Of a stretch of 64,000 nt of DNA, positions 11,956-23,868 are shown in pieces (the first letter of the stretch is position 1; every line of letters begins with the position of its first letter). This DNA is from Hormiphora californensis. Its lineage: Eukaryota > Ctenophora > Tentaculata > Cydippida > Pleurobrachiidae. The notes below the pieces were generated by a model that was given only the letters and a program-made list of their open reading frames with translations, ran no database searches and was not told where the DNA came from. Position numbers and translations under genes: made by a program. The stretch lies in the NCBI GenBank assembly GCA_020137815.1, contig CM035359.1, positions 5,783,679 to 5,847,678 on the forward strand, read 5' to 3'.

Positions 11956-14245
11956 TCACATAGTCCAAACATCACTTTCAATATACTCCCAGGGTACTAC
12001 GAAGGGTACCGCATCACTGGGATAACTCCCGTCCACCGTTTGAAACTCACACAAGAGTGGGTTGCCAGAGTATGCAAACTTCTGGAGTGCTTCCAACATA
12101 TCCTGGGTTAAATCCGGGTACTTGGCTGATAGTTCCGTGGTCTCGCCCGGGTCAGATGTGATATTGTAAAGTTGGAGGATTGAGGAATCCATTGAGTCCT
12201 CGTTCAGAGGGTAATACCTTCCTGTAACACAAGTAGCAGACTCGTCATTTTGATTACCAACTAGGAGCTTCATATGGCCCCTGATATACCCGCCAACCCT
12301 TTTAACAGGGTCTACATTTAGGAAGACATCATTTCTCTGGCAGGTTGTTGAGGATGATGTCAGCAGGGGAGACTGGTCGATTCCATCAATACCCTCAGTT
12401 GGTAGGATCCCCGTTCTACTATAGTAGGTCTCCCATCCACCACTCAGTGCAATAAGAGTGGGGTACCAATCTGAGACGTGGAAGAGACATGATGTTGAGG
12501 TGCCCGCTGGAATTAGCGACGGGTTGGCGCTGTACACAAACGATGGAGTCCGTACCCCGCCCTCCCACAAAGTGTTCTTGTTCCCTGCTAGGATACCATT
12601 TGAGTGGTAACTGCCGCTTGGTGCCCCGTTATCACTGGCATAAATCATGATAGTGTTCTCCCAAAGGCCCTTTTCTTGAAGCCTCCCGATAACTTTCTTC
12701 ATCACATCCTCTCCAGCGTTTAACATGGCCTGCATGGTGCAACGTTCAGAGGTGGTAGTGCAGTTGGAGCCGTAATACTCAGTGGGAGCGAAATAGGGGG
12801 AGTGGACGGATTGTTGCGTGATGTAGAGGAGAAGGGGGTCGGAGGGATCGTGGTCGTCAATAATGCTCATGGCCTTATTAGCATACACCTGTAAATGAGG
12901 AGATAGGATGAATTGGAATAAAAATCAAGAAGATCCATGACAGGATTATCGGTTGTGTATCGGGTTATATCAACTTACATAGTTGGAATAAGTTCCATAC
13001 AGTTCCGTCATCTCTCTGAGATCCTCAGTCTGTCCCCCCTTACACTCATAGAAATCATAGTCACTCCCTACTTCATGGGTTATATAGCCTTCTGAGCCAC
13101 TGAAATACCTGGAGGGAATGGGTTGTAACTATCGTAAGATATGTTGTCAGGCACTGACTGTACATCGCGCATCCCGCAAGTACTCTTCGGTCTTATATGA
13201 GACAAAAGATATGAGACAAAAGATATGAGACAAAAGATATGAGACAAAAGATATGTAGAACGTGGAGATAGATAAAGGGTCATTATGATCGTTTTGCAAG
13301 TCCAGGATCTGCTTTTGACCAACGAGGTCTCTCTCTCTCTCCCACCCAACGGGATACTCAATCAACACCAATACACAGATTCAACTCACCCCACAGCTGT
13401 ATCAAATCCCCGGTAACACGGTGTACACTTCCACGATGCGTACCCTAAATGCCACTTTCCAATTTGGTGAGTTTTGTAACCGTTCGCCTTGAGGACGGAT
13501 GGCCACAGCACAAGATCATCGTTCAGACACTCGTTAGTGTTGGGCTGGAACACGTCGTGTTGGATACCCAAATTGATGGGGTTTCGACCTGTGTTTGATA
13601 ATTTAGAGGTTCTAATTGTGGAGAAACAAAACTTTGTTCAATGATATGAGAGCATTATAGAGCCAAGTGGAGCAATTTTACCCTATTTATTTAGGTCAAA
13701 AAGCCGGCTAACCAAAGTCATAACTACAAATAAAACCTGCAATTATTAATCATTATAAATAATATATGTATTCACCTGACATGATAGCGCCTCTGGTAGG
13801 TGTACACAGCCAGGCAGTGTAGTGCCGCTCCAGAACCCGGCCTTGCTTGGCGAAACCATCCAGGAGGGGAGTTTGTACGTCAGTTGGTCCTATGTAACTC
13901 ACATCACCGTAACCTGGGAGGTAATAAAGGGTACAAACTTGTTGAGTTGGTGAACGCAATAAGTAAACACAAGGTCTTATTAGGGTTTGAGTCAGAGATT
14001 TTCTAACCGAAATCAGATGCAGGATTCTGAGCTGTCTAAGTATGTAGTAGATACCCGACCTTTATTTTGGGTCAGATAAGAATATCTCCTGTTGAATAAA
14101 GAGAGAGTTTTCAACCGTTACCTTGATCATCCCAGAGGAAGAAAACAATGTTGGGTTTGCTTGATGCTGCAGTTGCACCCGCAATGAGAAGAAGAAGAAG
14201 CGATAGTTGGAATAGCACTCCCAATCTCACCACATATCCCCTCAT
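11956..14245 (-). CDS. Arylsulfatase (type I sulfatase, ARSB/ARSI/ARSJ-like)
   Basis: Hydrolyses sulfate esters; family members act in lysosomes or are secreted, typically on glycosaminoglycans. Five exons in transcript order: 14245-14122, 13913-13776, 13588-13390, 13108-12979, 12888-11956. All have GT-AG introns, the phases close exactly, and they give about 507 residues. The N-terminus has a hydrophobic signal peptide (about residues 8-25). Visible motifs: Asp39-Asp40 (metal ligands, in WDDQGYGD); the modification site C78-T-P-T-R, where Cys becomes formylglycine; GKWHLG (131-136, Lys132 and His134); QSVHSP (His226); SDNG (Asp283, Asn284); and Lys301 before LWEGGVR. These match the ARSB active-site set, so it should be catalytic. 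The Ser of the usual C-x-P-S-R is Thr here. The start ATG has A at -3. The exact substrate cannot be told from sequence. Confidence 0.93.
13199..13255. repeat. Four tandem 14-bp repeats in a sulfatase intron
   Basis: Unit gacaaaagatatga repeated four times inside the intron between exons 3 and 4. Confidence 0.9.
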
Positions 14246-16612
14246 CGTGGTTGCAGAACTCAGGAAACTGGTCTTCTTGTCTCGGTGTCTTTTGTAGGAA
14301 TACTAGGTGAGGAAGGGTTTTCTAAAAGTGTCACAACCAAACCGGAGCAAAAACCGGAGTTAAAACAAGACCTAACAATTGATACAGCGAGAATGTAGTG
14401 AACATCATCACTTTTTCATGGTTAAATATTGAAAGAAAAATGAGGGAAAAGCTTTATCTTGAGCTCGCCCACGCCTAGACAGACTTCATCTGAACTAGAA
14501 GTGAACGCAGACAGTACTACACGCAGTGGCACACATCTTCTCATTATTCGCTTGTTGCGCCGATGATTAGGCTCACTTGAAAAAGCGCAACGTCCTCTTT
14601 CCAATGAGCCCAAGATAATGCAAAATGGTCAAGAAATGGACGAGTTACGGTTAAAAACGTTCAAAAAAGTGTATGTGTGCTAGTAATACTAACAGTAGAC
14701 TACTATAAGTTGTCTGGTTAGACTGTAAAGGAAGGGTTAGAGCATAACAAACTATAAGCAGTGTGTAAGTTTAGTTCTTTCTAGTGATAGAATGTGTAAG
14801 CTTCTGTCACTATACTAGCTAGCTTACACAAATAGACATCATCTAGTAATAATATCTTCAGTGGTAAAGTCACACACCAAATTTAGACGTTTTTAGCCAT
14901 AACTCAGCCTTCATGTCCTAGTGAAGCAATGAACTACTGGGAAAGACTATAGTCCACCTCGATCTATACTCCCTTCAAAGGAGAAGAGAGAGATTTGAAA
15001 TAATCGCAATGTGGAAGATCCATGTCGGACTAACCCGGGTTAGTCCTTTTGGGGGAAAGGAATTGGTCGGAAGAAAATATAATTTGAATCTAAAGTTAAT
15101 CATTTATACATTTCAAAAAAAGCCAGATCAAAAAAAAGCCAGATCAAAAAAAGCCAAAAAAAGCCAGATCAAAAAAAGCCAGATCAATCCCGGATTTCAG
15201 GGCGGGTTTGGCTTTTTTTGGCCTTGGCCCCCCCCTTTATACATTTCATTTTACCTGAAATAGGGATACTGGCAGGACTGGGTACGTGATTCCTGGATAG
15301 TTCGGAAAGTTAAACGATGCTGAAGGACATCTCCAGCTCTGTAGGACTCCGACTAGGAACATTTCCAGCGCATATTTCTCTCTCTCTCTCTCTACCGTTC
15401 TATCATCCTCTAGTCTCTGAAATCACAAGCATAATCCAATTTGAATAACTGGCAATATCCAGAATGTCACGTTTTATCATTATGATTTTATTAGCCAAGA
15501 AGAGTCCGAGCTATCAATCTGCTGCCTTGACAACAACTACAAGCATGCTTCACCTTGTTGAGTCGGATTCACCATATTGTGTGATCGGTGGATTGAAGTG
15601 ATGAGAGGACAACCATAGGGAATTAATGTTTGATGAGTGTATGGAGCTTGCTGAATGCAGGGTGTCACTATGGTTACGTGAAGATGCTGGGGAGGCGGTA
15701 AGTGTGATTGTTAAAATCTGAGTTGTCAGGTAATGATTAGTGATCATTACCGGAGATTTCAACTTTTAAAACACGCTTACCGCCCCTCTGATTCCTGACA
15801 AATTCCGGGCAGAATCCTGATAGCCAGTATCATAATAGCATTTCTCCCCTCCATTTCTATATGATAGCTCATTCCCTGCCGCTCTTCATCTCTCCCTCTC
15901 TCCCTCTCTACCTCCCCCTAGTACTCATCTCCCTAACTGCACCCATCGGACGCTTCAGACCAGCTACTCAGGGAAAGGAATAGTAAAAACTATTCGATAG
16001 AGCGGCCCAAGAAAGGGAATACTTTGGAGTGGCGATGACGGCGGCCCGGGCACTAGGACCGTCCAGACTACTACTCATCGTCCGGCCAGCCAACTGACTG
16101 GCCTTGAAGAAAGAGAGAAATAGGAGAGGAGTAGGAGAGAAGTACTGGGTGCCTACTGTCTTTCGTAAAAGGCGGGGTGACGTCCTGAAAGGGGTGGGAG
16201 TTCGAAAGAAGAGGGGCTGAATCCTAACGAACTCCACTCCTTTCTCTCCCTTTTAGCAGCTCCATTCTTCTTCTCAACTCACTCCCTCTCTCACTCACTC
16301 CTTGTTCTTTCCTTGTTCTCTCTCTGGCCTCTTTCTATCATATTCTCTCCCTACCTGGAGAATCCAATCCCACTCATTTGCTACCTGGGTGATCATGAGA
16401 TTCGGAATCTCACTCCTCCAGCTCCCCCTCCCATAATCTCATTCCAGGAGATCCAAGGTATTCTCACCTTTCTCAGCTCCTCTCTCTCTCTCTCTCTCTC
16501 TCCCCCCACACATAATATCACGCACAGACCGCCATCTCTCCTGCAGGAATTACACGCACAAATAGATGTCCTATGAGGGCCACTCGCGGTACTGAGCTGG
16601 CGGTCACTGTAA
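14246..16612. other. Intergenic, upstream of the sulfatase
   Basis: Presumed promoter side of the minus-strand arylsulfatase. No CCAAT/E-box module lies here. There is a short run of imperfect aaaaaagccagatc repeats at about 15115-15185. No other coding region supported. Confidence 0.55.
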
Positions 16613-17045
16613 GGCCGGGTCCAGACGAGTGGTAGGTAGCTACTATGGTAGGCTACCATGGTAAGCTACCATAGTAGCTGGGAACTGTCCAGACGAGTGG
16701 TAGCAAAGCTACTATGGTAGGCTAGCTACCACTCGTCTGGCCACCCTCTGACACATCTACCATGATACTTCTGTAATCATCGGGGTATCAAATGTCTTAT
16801 GCCCCACAGTAAGATGTGATAACAAGTTACTATGGTAGGCGGTCAGAGGGTGAACAGACGAGTGACCACCTACTATAGTAGCCTACCATGGTAAGCTACT
16901 ATAGTAGGCGGTTATACCTCGACCTATAACCGCCTACCATAGTAGCTTATGGTAGATATAGGTGTACAGACGAGTGGTAGCTGTGGTAGATATCTACTAT
17001 AGTAGCCTACCATAGTAGCTACCTACTACTCGTCTGGACCCGGTC
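16613..17045. mobile_element. 433-bp inverted-repeat element (MITE) with TAA target duplication
   Basis: Ends are inverted: ggccgggtccagacgag at the left and ctcgtctggacccggtc at the right, continuing inward for about 45 bp with few mismatches. The inside holds repeated direct and inverted copies of phrases such as ctaccatagtagc and gacgagtggtag. TAA lies directly before (16610-16612) and after (17046-17048), consistent with the 3-bp target duplication of PIF/Harbinger-type elements. No transposase is present. Confidence 0.8.
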
Positions 17046-17644
17046 TAACTCTGAACTAACCTTTTCTCTATCTCTCACTCTCTCTCTCCCTCTCTCTCTC
17101 ACTCTCTCTCCCCCTCTCTCCCCTCTCTCTTACTATCCCTCCCTCTCTCAATCAAAGTACGGTAATAGCTGGGAACTCTGCAGATGGTGGAAAGCAGCTG
17201 TTGTGTGAGGTGTAAAAAAGTGAGAGAATGATGATTAGACAGGGAGAGAGAAAGAGAGAGAATGTTAAAGATAGCAGAGGAGAGATATTTCTAAAAATAG
17301 CCCGCTGCAGAATTTGAATCTCCCGCGGTTACTTGATGCCCCATTTCGCTGCATCTCAGATCGATCTCAAGTAGGATCCGATTACTGCTCCACTCAGCGC
17401 CAGACTCGGCAGGAGAGAGATATGGATGATAATTGGAGAAGGAAGGGAGAATGAGAGATGGAAATTAAGGGAGAGAATGAGTAATGATACCCCACTCTGA
17501 GTGATACCCCCGGGTTTATGAATGATTTTGAATGGAATTCGTGACAAATATATATGCAAAACAAACAGAACTGACGGACGATCAAACAGGAAAGCGACGA
17601 CTTATTTTAGGACGAGGTAGCAGCTTAATGATAATGAAAGGAAA

Positions 17645-17825
17645 CTAGGACATACAGGTACAGACAGAGAGACCGACAGACATACAGAAGTACAGGGAGA
17701 CAGACAGACAGACATATAGATAGAAATGACAGATAGACAGACAGAGAGTCAGATAGATAGACAGAAAGATAAAGACAGACAGAAAGACAGACAGACAGAA
17801 AGACAGCCAGAGACAGACAGACAGA
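17645..17825. repeat. GACA microsatellite, interrupted
   Basis: Degenerate GACA/GATA tetranucleotide tract. Confidence 0.85.
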
Positions 17826-17844
17826 TCACAGGCAATGAGACATG

Positions 17845-17978
17845 AACAAATAAACAAACAAACAAACAAACAAACAAACAAACAAACAAACAAACAAACA
17901 AACAAACAAACAAACCAACAAACAAACAAACAAACACACAAACAAACAAACAAACAAACATACAAACAAACAAACCAA
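17845..17978. repeat. AAAC microsatellite
   Basis: About 33 AAAC units with a few CAAAC/CAACA interruptions. Confidence 0.95.
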
Positions 17979-18512
17979 CAACTCACACGTTAGAAGCGAG
18001 TTTGGTGCTGATTCAAGCTTGCTTGTTGTGTCCTCCGACACGCTCTCTTATGCTTGTCAGAGTTTCTCAGCCCCTCTCTCCGTCACCATAAGCATCTGAC
18101 GATAACCGTTAGAGGAGGGAGCGTCAGATTCTGAGTCCCTGAAATAGAGATTTGGATAGAATGGGCCGGTTTTCAGTCACTGTTCATGTCTTGTCTGCTT
18201 GTCTGTCTGTCCGTATTATATATGCATGTCTCTCTATCTCTTGGAAGATTCGAAATTGCCGCCGCCCACTGCTGCACTGTGTAATTACAAGTGACCAAGC
18301 ACACACATACGGCGAATACAATTCCTAATATACCAGGAGCTGCAGCTGTTTTGCTGATAAAAACCGTGTCAGGTTCAATCCGATAACAGGAAGAGGGAAA
18401 ACCAGATGTGTAACCTCCCCCTCTCTCTCTCCGTGAATTTAATATTCCCGACCACAGTTGTTGACCAACATGACCACAGGCTGGTGAAGTTTCACAACGA
18501 TTTGGAATCAAA

Positions 18513-18623
18513 TCAGGAACCGACCGAATCAGGAAATACTGTTCCCTGATTGGCTGATAACCAGTCACGTGACCTTAATAACGAATTCTGATTGGTTCTT
18601 TACTTGTTTCGGTCGGTTCCTGA
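18513..18623. mobile_element. Inverted-repeat element carrying a CCAAT/E-box module (copy A)
   Basis: Perfect 16-bp terminal inverted repeats tcaggaaccgaccgaa (18513-18528) and ttcggtcggttcctga (18608-18623). The core is about 93% identical to the element at 43457-43563 read on the opposite strand. This points to a dispersed non-autonomous transposon. Confidence 0.75.
18549..18595 (-). promoter_or_regulatory. CCAAT / E-box / CCAAT module (copy 4)
   Basis: ATTGG at 18549-18553, CACGTG at 18566-18571 in GTCACGTGAC, ATTGG at 18591-18595. Gaps are 12 and 19 nt. It lies inside the inverted-repeat element 18513-18623. Confidence 0.7.
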
Positions 18624-18889
18624 ATCAAATATTCCATCGATCAAGAATCAGAACTCGCCATCCCACCACCCAATTTCATGTTCAGAGAGAGGGTTTTTCC
18701 TTTTTCCTGTTTACCGAGAAGTCAAAATTGAAAAACAAGTTGTTTTGTTGCATCAAATAGTGTTTAATTCTACAGAGATATGAGACAAGGAAATGGTTGT
18801 TCAGATGAACAGAGATCACACACACGGCATCACATCTTCAGGGGGAAATAATTCAGAAATGTAATCGGTCCAGGGTAGGGAAGGCTGAC

Positions 18890-18960
18890 ACACTTCATTC
18901 AATCACACTTCTCTCACACACACAATCACACTTCATTCAATCACACTTTTCTCACACACA
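18890..18960. repeat. Tandem duplication, about 36-bp unit
   Basis: Two copies of cacttcattcaatcacactt followed by ctctcacacacac or a close variant. Confidence 0.8.
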
Positions 18961-20006
18961 GAGCGTTCTTGCCGAAACTCACTAATAAGGAGTCTATAGT
19001 ATGGGATACTGATTACTGACTCCCACTCTACAGGAGAGTGAGAGGAACAGGGGAGGATGAAAATCACTCAATCACACCAAGATATATCACACCCACTCAC
19101 ACCGGAGGATGCTTGAATCATCACACCAGGGAGGGAGGAGAGGTCGGTGGAATGTGTGTTGGGGTAACAAATGTGGCGGGGGGGGGGGGGATGAGATGGT
19201 GGTGTGTTATAGTGGGAAACTAAACCTAGAGATATATACCTCGAGACCAAAATATTAAGTTAATCTAAGGGGATTTTTACTTGAAGTCAGTCAAGGAAAA
19301 AAGTTTACTTAAAGTGATGAAAAGGGAGAGGAAATGAGAGAGAGAGATAACTCTTTCACAATTTCCCAAAAATCTCCAAAATCCCAAATAATTGGAGATT
19401 TGATAGCGTCTCAAAAAGGCCGCGTATCATAATTATACCGTTATTTCAAGTCATACAAAGCAGGTCCACCTTTTTTGGGGCCACTCTGTACTTGATGCTT
19501 ACACCTAAATCGAGAATTCACACGCAATATATACAGAAAAAACAAAGCACTTAAAAACTCGAAGCTATTCTATAGATAGGAGGGGGAAAAGAGTCCAGTC
19601 AGATATAATTTCACAGCTACGTCACTTAATTAACTACCTAGATGTTCCTACTAAATATCATAATTATCACTTTTACTGTAGTAGATCGGAGGGAAATTAT
19701 CATGGCCAGTTAAATATTAATCTTGTTCGATGTAAGCGTGGTTACCCAAAGTACCCTCATTGAAAAACAACTCGGGGTTGGGGGACCAGCTCAGAAAAAA
19801 AACTTCTGGGTGAAAATGAGGTGAAGTTGGGGGAGAAAACGGGGCAATATATGATCATCAAATAGCACATATTTATACACTAAACGTGTATATATATATA
19901 ATTATAATACTGACACACAGGAGAAAACAACAGAGTCCGGATATGTTAATTAGTTACTCGATCACTTGGGATCTTTGCTACACAACATCATCAAAACATC
20001 ACATCA

Positions 20007-20031
20007 TGACGTCACACCAGTGATGACGTCA
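20007..20031. promoter_or_regulatory. Two CRE palindromes (TGACGTCA)
   Basis: TGACGTCA at 20007-20014 and again at 20024-20031, 17 bp apart, in a stretch rich in atcat. This is the CREB/ATF recognition sequence. It lies just beyond the cyclin stop codon, so its target, if any, is unclear. Confidence 0.4.
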
Positions 20032-20160
20032 TCATAATGATGATTGATGATGTGTGGGTATATTCATCTGGCACTAAGCCAAATGTGGGGTGTTGGATGG
20101 AGGAGAGTTAGTGTTGGGAGGAGGAAGGTAGTCGGGCGATGGGCGTCGTTTCCAAGATAC

Positions 20161-23071
20161 TCATGTACCGGGCATCTCCTGTACTGCTGACCAAGGTCCA
20201 TTATTATCAGTGTTGTTCACAGCTACATCAGCTTTGTACATGTTCAGCAAGTGTCCCATACACTCTCGGATATCAGCGGCAGAGTACCGTGTGTAGTGGG
20301 CTAGGGTTGGTGTCTGGGGGAGGAGAGAGGAGGGTTAGCGAGGTATATCATGGGGGTGTTGGGGTTAGAGAAAGGGTCATTCAGGAGAGGGGGTAGGGAG
20401 ATCATGTAGAGATAAACGGTGGGTGAGAGAATATTGTGTGATTGTCTCTAATCATCAGGTAAATTAGAGTTGAATGGGACGAGACGGAACGGTGCGGTTT
20501 AATCAGCGAAGTGATTTGCGTAGTCAGAGATCGACCCAGATGCGGTGCAAATCGAGTAATTGGATGTTGCCAGAGTTATTACCAAATACGGAAAACCATT
20601 ATTCCCATATATGGTATGATTGTAAGCACCGCACATGAGAGGGGGAGAGTATAGCTCTAATTCTGCTAATGAGGGACCTATTGTATTGGAGAGGGAGAGA
20701 TAGTGAGGGAGAGATCTTTCTTCTCAAAGACGAACGACCGTATAGTGAGACAACTGAATTCTGTGTGAGGGCGGCTACTCGGTGTGTGTGTGTGTGGGAG
20801 TGGAATTCGAGCTTTTGTGAGCTGAGCGGAGGGTAGAAAATGGTAGGACAATGGTAGGATAATTTGAATCTCGGGGAGAGTGATGGACAGAGGGAGGGAG
20901 AAAAGAAAGATAGAATTGAAGAACTTACCCAAAGGGGCTCAGAAGGCCGAAGGTGGGCACGGGCAAGTCCAATAGCTGAGGCGGTCAGGAGGGAGGGAGC
21001 AAATCGGAGGAATTCCTCGCCCTTCACGTAGGCTCGATCAACCAAGTACTGAAGAAAAGAAGTTGGTTAGAAAGGTGGGATAAACTTGGGGTAAGAACAG
21101 TGTATGTAGGTAATGTATGCGGCAATTATGAAAATAATTTTATCTAGAAACTCACCATCATAAAATATTTCTCTCGGCAGTCTCCGTCAGAAGCTTTGAG
21201 GAACCGATCACAGAATGAAGTTGGTACAGTGGAGTTGACCTCAAATGCAAGTTTACTGAGAACCAGTCGCTCCATTTTCAACAGCTGAGAGGGAGAAGAT
21301 TAGGGTCAGAAATTAGAATATGAAACACATATATATTGTCGTCAAAAGTAAGAAAAAAAATCTCTTTAAATAATAAATCTCGAAAACCCGAGAGATATAT
21401 CTCTTATTACCTGTTCTTTGCTAAAGGTGTTCTCTGTCAGACTACAGAGATACGCAGCAAATGCATGGCCATCGACATCAAAATCTGCCTCCCCCATAGA
21501 ATCAACTTTCTTCGCAATGTAAAGACAGGCAATGGCTAGGAGCTGGAGTCGTCGTAACTTGAACTGGATCTTGGAGAGGAATCGGTCCAGATATGATACA
21601 GCAAGTTGGAAGACAGTTTGGTTGAGTGATCTGATGCCGAGACACACCTGTGGAAGAGGGAAGGGGTTAGTTACTGGGACGGGTTAGTTTTTTTGGGGTA
21701 ATGAAATTAAAAATAATTGTCTTTTTACAATGGCAGTAATTCTATAAAAATGGCTCCATCGTTCCTACATCTGTCACCACCACCTCTTCACATGTGAACC
21801 CTGTCAGGCAATTAAAATGTCATCTCACCTCGTGCATCCAGTTCACTGTCAGAGATCGATGGCAGAACCTCACTTCATTCTGTTTCAACATGTACAGGGG
21901 TCGGGGCTGGTATTCTACCTACAAAGAAGGGAAATGTGTTAGAAATTGGAAAACTAATAGAGAAATTTGTTGGAAAATGGAAAACTAAGAGAGAAATATA
22001 TGCTATAAATTAGAAAATAAACCATGTTAACAATTACCTCTTTCTGTCGCAGGTAAGCATCAATATCCTGGGTGTACTCAGGGGAATCAAACTCTGGATG
22101 ACAATCAGCATCAATATCTCTGATACCACTGGTATCCATGAGACTCACATTACTCCTCTCTTCCTCTACCTCCATGAACGAACAGGACAAGTTTCGGGGG
22201 GCGAGGGGAGCAGCAGTGGGTTGTTGGACCGTCCTGAAGGAGGTGTTTCGGGGGGCAGCAGCAGCAGTGGGCTGTTGAACCGACATGGGGGTGGGTTGTT
22301 GGGTCTTAGTAGAGCATGATGGAGTCAGGACGGGTGTGGCAACGGGTGTTGTTCTGTCCTTGAAGACGGTAAACGCTGAGAAGGGGGGATAATGTGTTAG
22401 AAAACCCGTTTTATTTAAAAAATGTTAGAAAGTCTGATTAGAATTGATGTTACAAACATCACTAAACTAAATGTTCTCCAGGCCGGGGAAAGGAATCTCT
22501 ATGGTCCCATCCCTTAATCTCAACCATTGTGGAGACGGCCTCAAAGAAGAAGAAGAAACTAAATGTTCTAACTCACCATTGGAGGAGCTGGCAGCAGAAG
22601 AAGAAGAGCTGGCAGAAGAAGAAGAGCTGGCCCTGGTAGACATAAAGGAGTTCAGGGTAGACTTGTCGGGTGCTGGTAGTTGTAGTAGTGGAGTTAACCC
22701 GGTTAGAACACTGACTTGTCCTCAAAACACGGCTGGCCATCTGCTTTCTGTTTCGGTGAGGGCTTCTTAGCATCAACTCGGACACTCAGGGGATTCGACT
22801 GGCGCTGACGGATTTGCTGAGGAGGGGGAGATTGGGTTAAATGATGGAAACCTAGAAGAAAAGCAGACATATTTTGTAACTAATTTGAATTTAAAGATGC
22901 AAATCTCTAGAAGTTACCTTTCCAAGATCGCTGGTAGTGGACTGCTGGAGGAACATTGGTGAGGGGAGCGAGGGCAGGTCTCTTTCCCGAATCCCGGGGT
23001 TTAGTTTTCCTCAGCATGGAGGTGATCGTAGGGTAATTCTCGTCACTGGTACTGTTGTAAATCAGAGGCAT
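20161..23071 (-). CDS. Mitotic cyclin, A-type-like
   Basis: Regulatory subunit of a cyclin-dependent kinase. Exons in transcript order: 23076-22918 (ATG at 23071), 22851-22577, 22375-22038, 21918-21829, 21647-21411, 21284-21156, 21048-20929, 20313-20161; about 498 residues. The N-terminus holds a destruction box at residues 31-39 (R-P-A-L-A-P-L-T-N, RxxLxxxxN), the degron read by the anaphase-promoting complex. A Ser-rich spacer, an FTVFKD segment and PEYTQDIDAYLRQKE precede the cyclin box, the order seen in cyclin A. The box includes LDRFLSK and LQLLAIACLYIAKK, then a C-terminal cyclin fold. Two oddities: the usual KFEEIYPP helix reads KKVDSMGEADF, and exon 2 (275 nt) is one base short, so the frame breaks near 22720. 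All other junctions close in phase. A-type is my best assignment; F/O/B types are less likely. Confidence 0.85.
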
Positions 23072-23717
23072 GCTGCCTGGAAGGGGAGGGAGGGTGTTAA
23101 AAATAATTTGAAAGGGTGTTAGAAAATCTAACGGAATAATCATAATGACATGACATCTAGAGAGACAAGAGATGTCCCCTGCAAAAAACACAAGTGATGA
23201 TAAGTTGTTTTTTAAAAAGTATTTAGAGCGGGAAGAAGCCCCTCTCTCTCTAATGTTGAGTAGGACTAAGTTCAACAACTTATCACATGGAATACCAACA
23301 AACAAACACGGGGACGATGTGAAAGTATTTAATGAGGACGACTAGCTCTGGAGGGAGTCCAGAATTCCCGTTATGACTCTCCCGTCGTGAGATATCATTC
23401 TCTCTCTCTCTCTCTATGACAGATATCATTCTCTTTCTCTCTTCATCAGATATCAGATTCTCTCCCTATTGTTTACATAAGATGACTCCTTGAAGGAGCA
23501 GCATATCACGCGTTATTACTTGGTCTAGCTGCCGGTATGATGTTTGTCCGAGCCAGGACATCAGTAAAATAGTACGATTTAGTCCGCTTCATGTTCAATT
23601 CTTCATTTTTTCCTAAAACTAGAGCAAAAAAACTATACACACAAGTTGCTAGTAGTAGCTAGAACAAGGGGACTTATAGAGGGGCACACACTCCACCACT
23701 TCCTGGAGGGACGACAG

Positions 23718-23765
23718 CCAATGGGAGGGAGGTATTAGGGTCACGTGATGTGGGCACAGACCAAT
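23718..23765 (+). promoter_or_regulatory. CCAAT / E-box / CCAAT module (copy 5), near the cyclin 5' end
   Basis: CCAAT at 23718-23722, CACGTG at 23742-23747 in GTCACGTGAT, CCAAT at 23761-23765. Gaps are 19 and 13 nt. It is the only copy close to the 5' end of a recognised gene, and could be part of the cyclin promoter (inference). Confidence 0.7.
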
Positions 23766-23796
23766 GAGGAAGGAGGATGGTACCATCCAACGACGG

Positions 23797-23802
<6 letters not shown>

Positions 23803-23865
<63 letters not shown>
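23803..23865. repeat. GA microsatellite
   Basis: About 30 GA units, 40 bp beyond the CCAAT/E-box module. Confidence 0.95.

Positions 23866-23868
<3 letters not shown>

Larger units (their letters stand above)
17049..20160. other. Intergenic between sulfatase and cyclin
   Basis: No gene recognised. Contains GACA and AAAC microsatellites, one inverted-repeat element carrying a CCAAT/E-box module (18513), a short tandem duplication (about 18890-18960) and two CRE palindromes (20007-20031). This is the 3' side of both the element-rich spacer and the minus-strand cyclin. Confidence 0.55.

Noticed and set aside
20161-23071. Cyclin as a pseudogene
   Set aside because: Only one single-base break; all splice sites, other phases, the destruction box and the C-terminus are intact.
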